Below are positions 17,601-24,401 of a DNA stretch of 36,176 nt, one piece after another. This stretch comes from Paludibacteraceae bacterium (GTDB taxonomy: Bacteria; Bacteroidota; Bacteroidia; Bacteroidales; Paludibacteraceae), in contig JAFZGC010000138.1 of the NCBI GenBank assembly GCA_017555595.1, positions 1-36,176 of the forward strand, read 5' to 3'. Position numbers and translations under genes: made by a program. A model generated the notes under the pieces. It saw only the letters and a program-made list of their open reading frames with translations. It did not search any database and had not been told where the DNA came from. Each line of letters starts with the position of its first letter. The stretch's first letter is position 1.

Positions 17601-17918
17601 TTCGGTAGAGATGTCTGGTTGTAATACAATATCACCCAAATCGGTAAGTTGGTTTTCTACTAATTGTACCAAAAGAATATCAGAGATATAACCGTATGCC
17701 TCTACGATTACCTCTTCATCTATGGCATCCAAATAGGTTAATGAGAACTTACCTTCATCATTGGTAGTCGTTGAAAGACTTTGATTCGCTAATGTGATGG
17801 TAGCTCCTTCAATAGCTTGCTGTTCGACTGATATCAGTCGTCCTATCAATCGTGTCTGTGCTTTAGCACCCAGCACAGCAGCGATGGTCAGGAATACAGC
17901 GATAATTGTTTTGCGCAT
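14664..17918 (-). CDS. TonB-dependent outer membrane receptor with N-terminal CarboxypepD-regulatory-like domain
   Basis: An outer membrane beta-barrel importer of 1084 residues powered by TonB/ExbBD. The signal peptide is MRKTIIAVFLTIAAVLGAKA. Residues 22-100 form a carboxypeptidase-regulatory-like beta sandwich (GRLISVEQQAIEGATITL). An acidic and serine-rich linker follows (about 108-140). Then comes a plug-like region with YEQNYIEGISFN and GQFNFSAMGGLND, and a barrel rich in aromatic residues ending FYLNIQYKF, with the terminal phenylalanine expected for barrel insertion. It is paired with DUF5689, not SusD, so it is a SusC relative of a different class. Iron, peptide or nucleic acid cargo are all possible. 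The gene is 85 bases downstream of asnS with a C-rich repeat between and no visible own promoter. Confidence 0.93.
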   Translation of the reverse strand: MRKTIIAVFLTIAAVLGAKAQTRLIGRLISVEQQAIEGATITLANQSLSTTTNDEGKFSLTYLDAIDEEVIVEAYGYISDILLVQLVENQLTDLGDIVLQPDISTELKEEVILNLAEIDLNDDEGKSQSMSSASSASQDVFNATISYAWSNARYRGRGYEQIYEQNYIEGISFNSAERGQFNFSAMGGLNDATRYREVVEGMEASNFTFGSWGKSTNYMQSATNYAQGWKVGLAGTNRNYKGAARATYSSGLMENGWAFTAQLAWRYTPYIDVKGQIGEGISYSSVGYFFTAEKQWGKDKRLSLITFGAPTRRGQSSALTQETYDLTNQYNKTSWGYNNYNPYWGYQNGKVRNSRIVHSYDPTVIASFDWKINEQNFLKAGVGYHYSMYSNSALTFYNATDPRPDYYRNLPSFLWDGQIDKNGNWINESYDGDKLGQGGDSHYGYVGPSIDMNTYNTLVDLWTSRDDKATQIDWDALYAANNANNVNNPNGSARYIVERRHNDIQEGMINLNYRNTAVENLTITAGLEVKGSQGIHYKTVDDLLGGNQWIDVDPFAERDIKELATNIGLTQADIANVKQNDMRNPNACITDHGRFGYDYRINMINAKLWAQNEWNWNNVDLYYGLQFTYSSIQRTTDMLNGRAWYLAKLNPDYAFYYLANNADAVLNSDINALPTRLKGYTYHFVDPAVKVGATYKIDGRNQIKVNAMAETKAPLGRDAYLSPRVHDRATESIYRHANPVAYAQMYGTSVLEEYFGASQKIAGGDLTYSFNYPLVRGRVTGFFTQFWNGTELNGYYDDEARTFVNQSLTGINRRHMGVEAAAAVKLGMYFTLTGVLSVGDYRYTSNALAITSAENGMALADESDRAANDLTQGPIFELRDSVLIKGLRVATGPQVNASLKLSFFHPKMWFADVTVNYFDWNFLDYAPARRMQGLFTGVRADGSHVNGSYIDSEINAIAKDENGNTMYDKYGVPVLNYPYNLHSAQESLVDGNVLNRFLVDVSVGKLIYLPNRQSISINLTVNNLLNNTHFKTGGYQQARLPRQTKQGLTNNKIVSVISPNAWKFPSKYYYAWGTNFYLNIQYKF

Positions 17919-17960
17919 AAATGTTATTGTTGTTAGTTGTTTTTATTCTTGCCTATAGCC

Positions 17961-18003
17961 TTTCTCTCCCTCCCTTCCCTAAGGGGAGGGGTGGGGGAGG
18001 CTC
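17961..18003. repeat. G/C-tract repeat between asnS and the TonB receptor
   Basis: The plus strand reads pyrimidine runs (CTCTCCCTCCCTTCCC) then TAA and purine runs (GGGGAGGGGTGGGGGAGG), so the two halves are an imperfect inverted repeat. The G-rich half has four G runs and could form a quadruplex. Similar CCCCTCCCC-TTAGGG-type elements recur in intergenic regions of many Bacteroidota genomes, as I recall. It directly follows the asnS stop and may affect readthrough into the receptor gene. Confidence 0.6.
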
Positions 18004-19401
18004 TTAGAACTCTGCTGTCTTAGGTGTACGTGGGAAAGGAATCACGTCGCGGATATTTTGCATACCAGTGACGAAGAGCATCAAGCGCTCAAATCCCAAG
18101 CCGAAGCCTGCGTGAGGTGCTGCACCAAAGCGGCGTGTGTCGAGGTACCACCACATGTCCTTCATTGGAATATCGCGGCGCTCAATCTCTGCATTGAGTT
18201 TATCGAGGCTCTCCTCGCGTACACTACCACCGATGATCTCACCAATTTGTGGGAACAATACGTCGGTACCTTGTACGGTCTTGTCGTCCTCGTTGATCTT
18301 CATATAGAAGGCCTTGATATCTTTTGGATAGTCAGACATGATCACTGGCTTGTTGAAATGCTCCTCTACCAAGTAACGCTCGTGCTCAGAAGCCAAGTCG
18401 TCGCCCCATGTGCATGGGAACTCAAACTTCTTACCGTTCTTAATTGCCTCTTGAAGGATGTTGATACCCTCAGTATAGGTCAGGCGCACGAAGTCGGTTT
18501 TGATAATAGACTCCAAGCGTGCAATCAAGCCTTTATCGACAAATTGGTTGAGGAACTCCAAGTCGTCTTTGCAATGCTCCAATGCCCAACGTACGCAATA
18601 CTTGATAAAGTCCTCTTCGAGGTCCATCAATTCGTCTTTTTGGATAAATGCCACCTCTGGCTCAATCATCCAGAACTCTGCCAAGTGGCGAGGAGTATTG
18701 CTGTTCTCCGCGCGGAAAGTAGGGCCAAAAGTATAAATCTTACCCAATGCCATAGCTGCTAACTCGCCCTCCAACTGACCTGATACGGTCAAACTGGTTT
18801 GCTTGCCGAAGAAATCATCTGAGTAATCAATCTTACCCTCCTCATCTTTCTTGAGGTTGTAGAGGTTCTTGGTAGTCACTTGGAACATCTGTCCTGCACC
18901 CTCGCAGTCACTCGCGGTGATGATTGGAGTATGGAAATAGAAGAATCCGTGCTCGTGGAAGTATTGGTGGATAGCCATTGCCATATTGTGGCGAATGCGG
19001 AACACAGCGCCAAAGGTGTTGGTACGTGGACGCAAGTGCGCGATGGTGCGCAGGTACTCCATGCTGAGTCCCTTCTTTTGCAATGGATATTGCTCTGGGT
19101 CGGCGGTGCCATATACTTCGAGCTCGGTCAGCTGGATCTCTACGGCTTGTCCGCTACCTTGGCTAGCTACGAGATGTCCTGTAGCAGAGATACATGAGCC
19201 TGTTGTTACAGGCTTGAGTTGCTCCTCTGGGAAGTTTGCCAAATCTACTACTATTTGAATATTTTTGATTGTAGAGCCGTCATTCAATGCAATAAAACTT
19301 ACATTCTTGTTGCCACGACGGCTTCGCACCCATCCTCTTACATTGATGAGTTGACCTTCTCCTGCTAATTGCAGGGCGTTGATGATTTCTGTTCTTTTCA
19401 T
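18004..19401 (-). CDS. asnS: Asparaginyl-tRNA synthetase
   Basis: A class II aminoacyl-tRNA synthetase charging tRNA-Asn with asparagine. The 465 residues have the usual length. An N-terminal OB-fold anticodon domain ([23 protein letters not shown] in two parts) leads to the catalytic core. Motif 2 is [20 protein letters not shown] and motif 3 is [16 protein letters not shown] with [32 protein letters not shown] and [19 protein letters not shown] also match AsnRS rather than AspRS. It has a strong promoter facing away from the divergent gene at 19772. The ATG at 19401 is the family start. Confidence 0.97.
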   Translation of the reverse strand: MKRTEIINALQLAGEGQLINVRGWVRSRRGNKNVSFIALNDGSTIKNIQIVVDLANFPEEQLKPVTTGSCISATGHLVASQGSGQAVEIQLTELEVYGTADPEQYPLQKKGLSMEYLRTIAHLRPRTNTFGAVFRIRHNMAMAIHQYFHEHGFFYFHTPIITASDCEGAGQMFQVTTKNLYNLKKDEEGKIDYSDDFFGKQTSLTVSGQLEGELAAMALGKIYTFGPTFRAENSNTPRHLAEFWMIEPEVAFIQKDELMDLEEDFIKYCVRWALEHCKDDLEFLNQFVDKGLIARLESIIKTDFVRLTYTEGINILQEAIKNGKKFEFPCTWGDDLASEHERYLVEEHFNKPVIMSDYPKDIKAFYMKINEDDKTVQGTDVLFPQIGEIIGGSVREESLDKLNAEIERRDIPMKDMWWYLDTRRFGAAPHAGFGLGFERLMLFVTGMQNIRDVIPFPRTPKTAEF

Positions 19402-19457
19402 TATGATGGTTGTTTTTTATTTCTCAAGTCTTTTGCTTAATTCGAAGAATTAGCGCG

Positions 19458-19488
19458 CAAAGTTACTACTTTTTTTTGATATATGCAA
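19458..19488 (-). promoter_or_regulatory. asnS promoter
   Basis: Minus strand TTG at 19488-19486, a 20-base spacer and TAACTTTG at 19465-19458, full consensus. The leader is about 50 bases. Confidence 0.85.
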
Positions 19489-19515
19489 TATTTAATGTAT
19501 TTTATCAGGTTAACT

Positions 19516-19692
19516 GTATCAAATTTAGTCTGAAAATACAGTTTTCTGCGTTTTGATATACCTTTTCTCCTATCTCTCCCGTTATCATTCTGTTATCATC
19601 TTCGTACCATTCTTTACTTTCCCTACAATTTGACTAACATTATACAGATAGGGAAAAGGTGAAAAAATGCATGTGTTTGATAAATTTGATAC
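19516..19692. repeat. Nested imperfect inverted repeat in the asnS divergent region
   Basis: This fills most of the 370-base gap between asnS and the gene at 19772. Three blocks pair in order around a common centre near 19607. GTATCAAATTTA at 19516-19527 pairs with 19681-19692. TGCGTTTT near 19547-19554 pairs with AAAAATGCA-like sequence near 19662-19671. ACCTTTTCTCCTATCT at 19560-19575 pairs with 19646-19660 (one base gap). A shorter AACTGTAT/ATACAGTT pair (19513-19543) lies in the left arm. No reading frame, tRNA or known RNA is recognised. It could be a decayed miniature element or a structured RNA. Confidence 0.55.
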
Positions 19693-19719
19693 GATTGCCA
19701 TAAATTAAATAGTTTTTTG

Positions 19720-19751
19720 TTTGTATATTTCAAAAAATAACATTACCTTTG
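19720..19751 (+). promoter_or_regulatory. Promoter of the secreted protein gene at 19772
   Basis: TTTG at 19720-19723, a 20-base spacer and TACCTTTG at 19744-19751. The predicted start lies only about 14 bases before the ATG, so the leader is very short. Confidence 0.85.
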
Positions 19752-19771
19752 CGCAATCAAATTACTACACC

Positions 19772-20539
19772 ATGAAACATATGTCATTTTTTCTTTTGTT
19801 GTGTATGCCATTGATGACTATAGCACAACAAACCCTGGTACTTCCGTATAATGCAACCTCCTTGACTGAAGAGCAACGCTATGCTAATCCCGATTTTGTT
19901 GCATATCCAGCTTCGTTGTTGGATGATGACTCTATACCGATGCGATGTGTTGAGCCCGATTGTATGGAGGCGATAGATTTAGGATTATCTGTTAAATGGG
20001 CTAGTTGCAATGTTGGAGCTAAGCAACCAGAGGAATATGGTAGTTATTTTGCATGGGCAGAAACAAAACCTAAAACGAGATATAATTGGGAAAAATACCT
20101 ATATTGTGAAGGTAATGCCACTACGTTGACCAAATATGGTGTGGAGGGAGCAACAGGATGTGTAGATGGAAAATATGAATTGGATGCACAAGATGATGCC
20201 GCCACCGCCAATTGGGGAACTCCATGGCGTATGCCTTCTGAGGATGAAATACTTGAATTGAAGAATAAATGCATATGGACTTATACTACGCAAAACGGTG
20301 TGAAAGGCTATTTAGTGACAAGCAAAACGAACGGCAATTCTATTTTCTTACCTGCTGGGGGATGTATGAGTCCAGATGCACAGCATCAAGATCTTTTTGG
20401 CAATTCTTGGTCCTCCACGCTTTGGCTATTTGATTATTACTCACAAATGGGTGGGCTTTTGCATTTTACATCCAGTTCCTATAATTTAGCAGGTACTAAG
20501 CGTTGTGTTGGTTGTTTAGTTCGCCCAGTTTGCTTATAA
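19772..20539 (+). CDS. Secreted protein with Fibrobacter-type paralogous (lectin-like) domain
   Basis: A 255-residue exported protein. The signal peptide is MKHMSFFLLLCMPLMTIAQ. After a 50-residue linker, the domain runs from about residue 66 to the end: AIDLGLSVKWASCNVGAKQP, EEYGSYFAWAETKPKTRYNW, DDAATANWGTPWRMPSEDEI, GNSIFLPAGG and a closing VRPV. This sequence family is abundant in Prevotella and Bacteroides surface proteins and related to the N-terminal part of the gene at 11842-12942. Five cysteines near the ends could form disulfides. An upstream in-frame extension to 19721 is excluded because it overlaps the promoter. Function is unknown, probably cell-surface or secreted. It converges on dnaB over a strong hairpin. 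Confidence 0.85.
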   Translation: MKHMSFFLLLCMPLMTIAQQTLVLPYNATSLTEEQRYANPDFVAYPASLLDDDSIPMRCVEPDCMEAIDLGLSVKWASCNVGAKQPEEYGSYFAWAETKPKTRYNWEKYLYCEGNATTLTKYGVEGATGCVDGKYELDAQDDAATANWGTPWRMPSEDEILELKNKCIWTYTTQNGVKGYLVTSKTNGNSIFLPAGGCMSPDAQHQDLFGNSWSSTLWLFDYYSQMGGLLHFTSSSYNLAGTKRCVGCLVRPVCL

Positions 20540-20581
20540 TATCGGTTTATCTCTAAATATTTATTCCGAACAAGACGGTAA

Positions 20582-20623
20582 AACTAAGAGGGTGTGTCAA
20601 AATGCAGACACACCCTCTTAGTT
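20582..20623. terminator. Seventeen-base-pair perfect hairpin between convergent genes
   Basis: Bases 20582-20598 pair without mismatch with 20607-20623 over the 8-base loop AAAATGCA. The core is AGAGGGTGTGTC and its complement. It lies between the stop of the secreted protein gene (20539) and dnaB (20642) and can terminate both strands, although no long uridine run follows (TTAATTA). Confidence 0.75.
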
Positions 20624-20641
20624 AATTATGCAGTATTTAGA

Positions 20642-22174
20642 TTAGAACGGTGATATATCATCGTCTAACTTAGCACCGTGGGCATCACTACTAAGATTCA
20701 TCCTGCTCTCCACAGTTTGATGTACAGGCTGAGGCATATCATAGATATTGTCGTCGAATGCTTCGTTTTCATTTTGGAATTTAGCATACTTGCCAATAAA
20801 ACGCATCCACACCTCATCAGTGGCACCGTTACGGTGCTTTGCTACGATGATTTGACCTAGTCCGCGGAGATCTTTACCTGTCTTATCATCATTATATATA
20901 CGATAATACTCTGGACGGTGAATGAAACATACCATATCCGCATCCTGCTCAATCGCACCCGATTCACGCAGGTCAGATAGTTGTGGTTTTTTGCCTTCCA
21001 CATTGCTGTTGCTGGAGTCGCGCTTCTCCACATTACGGTTCAACTGACTCAATGCAATCACAGGTATATCCAACTCTTTGGCAATCCACTTCAGACGGCG
21101 AGAGATGATACTTACCTCTTGCTCACGGCTACCGAAATTGGCACCATTGGCGTTCATAAGTTGCAGGTAGTCAATGATGATGAGTTCTACTTTCTTTTCG
21201 CGCACCAATTTTCGTGCTTTGCTTTGTAACTCAAAGATACTCAAACCAGGTGTATCATCGATATAGATAGGCGCACCCATGAGTTCATTGATTTTGCTCT
21301 CCATTTTGTTCCACTCCTGCTTGGTCAGTCGTCCGTTTTTGATTTTATCGCCCTCAATTTCGCAGACGTTCATAATCAGACGGTTCACCAACTGCACATT
21401 CGACATCTCCAATGAGAACATTGCTACAGGGCGTTTGAAGTTCACCGCTATATTTTTTGCCATCGACAACACAAACGCGGTCTTACCCATTGCAGGACGA
21501 GCTGCGATAATGATGAGGTCTGACTTCTGCCACCCTGAAGTGATCTTGTCGAGCTCGGTAATACCGCTGGGAACACCAGATATATTGCCCTCGTTCTTTG
21601 CCGCTTTGCGCATACGTTCAAACGCCTCCTCTATGACAGGGTCGATTTGGGTAACATCGCGTTTCTGAGCGCGTTGTGAAATCTCAAAGATGCTACCTTC
21701 CGCTTCGTGAAGCAGCACATCTACATCCTGTGTCTCATCGTAGCCTTTTTCTTCGATTTGGCAAGCCACAGATATGAGGTCACGCGCGGTGGCTTTCTGC
21801 GCCACAATTTGAGCATGATAGCGCAAGTGGGCGGCGGAGGCTACACGTCGTGTGAGTTCGCTAAGGCGTACCACACCACCTGTTTTTTCCAAGTTGCCTT
21901 GCGACTTCAGTTGCTCAACCACCGACAGAAGGTCGATGGGAGCGTCCTTAGCTGCTAAACTGCGTATCGCCTCAAAAATACATGCATTGCTGTCTGCATA
22001 AAACGATTCTGGACGCAGCAGGTCGGCTATTGTGGCGTATGCATCCTTCTCTATCATCAAGGCGCCTAACACCGACTCTTCCAACTCGGGAGCTTGTGGA
22101 GGTAGTTTGCCCATTTCGTTAGCCCCAATTTTAGGGGCTATAGTCTTTTTGCGGTTATTGCTTGTTGTCGCCAT
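20642..22174 (-). CDS. dnaB: Replicative DNA helicase DnaB
   Basis: The hexameric helicase that unwinds DNA ahead of the replisome. At 510 residues it has the N-terminal primase-interacting domain (PPQAPELEESVLGALMIEKD from about 25), a linker helix, and the RecA-like domain. Walker A is ARPAMGKTAF. Walker B is VELIIIDYLQLM. The C-terminal signatures are SQLNRNVEKR and QLSDLRESGAIEQDADMV. A 40-residue acidic tail ends LDDDISPF. The ATG at 22174 lies inside the end of meaB (20-base overlap), indicating translational coupling. No intein or split is present. It is the last gene of the operon started by the RelA/SpoT gene. Confidence 0.97.
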   Translation of the reverse strand: MATTSNNRKKTIAPKIGANEMGKLPPQAPELEESVLGALMIEKDAYATIADLLRPESFYADSNACIFEAIRSLAAKDAPIDLLSVVEQLKSQGNLEKTGGVVRLSELTRRVASAAHLRYHAQIVAQKATARDLISVACQIEEKGYDETQDVDVLLHEAEGSIFEISQRAQKRDVTQIDPVIEEAFERMRKAAKNEGNISGVPSGITELDKITSGWQKSDLIIIAARPAMGKTAFVLSMAKNIAVNFKRPVAMFSLEMSNVQLVNRLIMNVCEIEGDKIKNGRLTKQEWNKMESKINELMGAPIYIDDTPGLSIFELQSKARKLVREKKVELIIIDYLQLMNANGANFGSREQEVSIISRRLKWIAKELDIPVIALSQLNRNVEKRDSSNSNVEGKKPQLSDLRESGAIEQDADMVCFIHRPEYYRIYNDDKTGKDLRGLGQIIVAKHRNGATDEVWMRFIGKYAKFQNENEAFDDNIYDMPQPVHQTVESRMNLSSDAHGAKLDDDISPF

Positions 22175-23246
22175 ATCGTTTCAGTAGGTCATATGCAGCG
22201 GTAAAACTGCTGATTTCGTTGTTTAATACACGTCGTTCTGTTTGTGCGATTAACTGCTCCATTCGTTCGGATTTATAGAAACTGTCTAAGAGGTTTTGAT
22301 TGATTGTTTCGTACATCCAATATTTAGCTTGTTGTGTGCGAAGATAATCCAGATATCCATTCTCGCGCGTGTAACTGATATATTCCTCCACCATTTTCCA
22401 TACATTACGAATACCATTTCCTTCTACGGCAGAGCAAGTAACGGCGTATGGCTTCCATCCAGATTCGGTAGGGGGGAAGAGGGAGAGGGCATTCTTGAAA
22501 CTGACGCGAGCTGCCTCTGCGCGCTCCACGTTGTTGCCATCGCATTTGTTGATAGCTATACCGTCTGCCATCTCCATGATACCACGTTTGATACCTTGCA
22601 GTTCATCTCCTGTACCTGTAACCTGCAATAATAAGAAGAAATCTACCATAGAATGTGCGGCGGTTTCCGATTGTCCAACACCCACTGTTTCTACGATAAT
22701 GGTGTCAAACCCTGCTGCCTCGCAGAGCACAATTGTCTCGCGCGTCTTACGAGCTACGCCTCCTAAACTACCAGCCGATGGACTCGGACGGATAAAAGCA
22801 TTATTCTCCACAGAGAGTTTGTTCATGCGTGTCTTATCCCCCAATATACTACCTTTGCTGCGTTCGGAAGAAGGGTCAATGGCCAGTACTGCCAATTTTT
22901 TTCCTTGTTGGCATAGCATGGTGCCAAGTGCTTCTATAAAAGTAGATTTGCCCGCACCTGGTACGCCTGTGATACCTAAGCGAGTAGCATCGCCTGCATG
23001 GGGGAGGCATTGCTCTATGACTTGTTGCGCGATGACTTGGTCGCTCGGGAGATTGCTCTCTATCAACGTTACTGCTTGACTGAGCAAGCGCATGTCACCG
23101 CGTAAGATACCCTCCACATATTCATCGGCAGAGAGTACTTGTTTGCGACGGCGAAAAGTGGCGTAGGGATTTACACTCGGCAAATTCTCCACTCCAGCAT
23201 TGACCGTCAGACCTTTGTATGCAGCACTATTTTCTGGATGTTTCAT
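22155..23246 (-). CDS. meaB: MeaB/ArgK-family G protein chaperone of methylmalonyl-CoA mutase
   Basis: A P-loop GTPase that protects and reloads the adenosylcobalamin enzyme methylmalonyl-CoA mutase. The 363 residues carry Walker A GVPGAGKST near 93, the family motif IDPSSERSKGSILGDKTRM, the switch region VETVGVGQSE, and the base-recognition NKCDG. The first 35 residues are not conserved. The mutase genes are not in this window, which is common for Bacteroidales, where the mutase serves propionate and succinate metabolism. It is placed 55 bases after the DUF1573 gene and overlaps dnaB. Confidence 0.92.
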   Translation of the reverse strand: MKHPENSAAYKGLTVNAGVENLPSVNPYATFRRRKQVLSADEYVEGILRGDMRLLSQAVTLIESNLPSDQVIAQQVIEQCLPHAGDATRLGITGVPGAGKSTFIEALGTMLCQQGKKLAVLAIDPSSERSKGSILGDKTRMNKLSVENNAFIRPSPSAGSLGGVARKTRETIVLCEAAGFDTIIVETVGVGQSETAAHSMVDFFLLLQVTGTGDELQGIKRGIMEMADGIAINKCDGNNVERAEAARVSFKNALSLFPPTESGWKPYAVTCSAVEGNGIRNVWKMVEEYISYTRENGYLDYLRTQQAKYWMYETINQNLLDSFYKSERMEQLIAQTERRVLNNEISSFTAAYDLLKRYGDNKQ

Positions 23247-23301
23247 CTCGTTTTGTTGTTTGGGCGTCCAAATTTCGATTGCCGATATATGGACGTTATA
23301 A

Positions 23302-24393
23302 TCACTTTACTACCCAATTGAGTTGAACGTTGATAACAGGATTGTTCGGGTCATTAGTTATTAATGTCAACACACGTGCATATTGTGCAATTGCAGTATT
23401 AGCATCGGTGGTCAATTCTATTTTTATATCACCTTTGCGACCAGATTTGATAGGAGTTCGAGGTACGATACAATGAATGTTAGGATCGCTAACAACTGCA
23501 CGTCTTACGTACAAAGGATTGATACCTACATTGGTAAGTGTTAATTTTGTCATTAATTTTTTACCTCTAATTACTGTGCCCAATTCTACTTCTTTGCTTA
23601 CCTCTACAATTGGTGATTGCTGACGCTCTTCCACGCTAAGGTGTGAGAAGTCCTCATTGATATGGGCAGAAAGCGCAATTTGGTATGTGTCTGATAAATC
23701 CTTGTTGTTATTGACCATTACATACACCTTTGGAGAGATAGGACCTATGGGGGCTTCATCTGTTTGCAGCGCAAATTGTAGTTGACCTGTTTCGTTTGGT
23801 GCTACAATAGGCAGCGTTACATACGGATGGATATATGAATATTCGTTTTCTAAAAGTACGTCAACGGTAATGGGTTTATCCGTTTGATTAGCGTATTCAA
23901 TATAAAGCATGCGATTATTGCCTTGTGTTAGTTTACCAAAATTGAGGCTCTTACTCTTTAGCGAAAGTTCACCCATCTTAATTGGATATGCGTTTGTTGA
24001 CTTAGCTGGTTGTGCAGGCTTAGGTATCACTTCGCCTTTGATGTATAGCTTCGTTGTGGCTTCTGTGGCATTGCTGGTAATAGTGATGGTCTTTTGGAAT
24101 CGTCCAGGTCTTCCACTCGGATTGTAAGTCACTGTGATTTCGCCTGTTTGTCCTGGCTCAATAGGCTCACGAGTCCATTTGGGAGTAGTGCATCCGCAAC
24201 TAGCACGCACATTGCTCAAAACGAGTGGACTCATACCTTCGTTCTTGAATGTAAAGATAGTGGTAACACGTCCGTCTGCTTCGTTAATCTTACCAAAGTC
24301 ATGAGTCGTTTTGTCAAAAGTAATAACTGGTGTTTGACCAAAAGCAGTGGTCGCAAGCAATAGAGCCACTGCGAGAGTGAATACATGTTTCAT
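23302..24393 (-). CDS. DUF1573-domain exported protein
   Basis: A 363-residue secreted protein with signal peptide MKHVFTLAVALLLATTAFG. The first domain (about 24-130) is a typical DUF1573 immunoglobulin-like fold: THDFGKINEADG, TFKNEGMSPLVLSNVRASCG with CTTPKW, and TVTYNPSGRPGRFQKTITI. A second, similar sandwich follows at about 145-245 (LNFGKLTQGNNRML), and a third at about 255-363 (VELGTVIRGKKL). DUF1573 proteins are very common in Bacteroidota; their role is unknown, possibly binding at the cell surface. It begins 8 bases after the RelA/SpoT gene. Confidence 0.88.
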   Translation of the reverse strand: MKHVFTLAVALLLATTAFGQTPVITFDKTTHDFGKINEADGRVTTIFTFKNEGMSPLVLSNVRASCGCTTPKWTREPIEPGQTGEITVTYNPSGRPGRFQKTITITSNATEATTKLYIKGEVIPKPAQPAKSTNAYPIKMGELSLKSKSLNFGKLTQGNNRMLYIEYANQTDKPITVDVLLENEYSYIHPYVTLPIVAPNETGQLQFALQTDEAPIGPISPKVYVMVNNNKDLSDTYQIALSAHINEDFSHLSVEERQQSPIVEVSKEVELGTVIRGKKLMTKLTLTNVGINPLYVRRAVVSDPNIHCIVPRTPIKSGRKGDIKIELTTDANTAIAQYARVLTLITNDPNNPVINVQLNWVVK

Positions 24394-24401
24394 GTCGTTA
24401 T

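Noticed and set aside
18058..18762. A 234-codon open frame antisense to asnS
   Set aside because: It lies wholly inside a well-conserved synthetase gene and has no family features.
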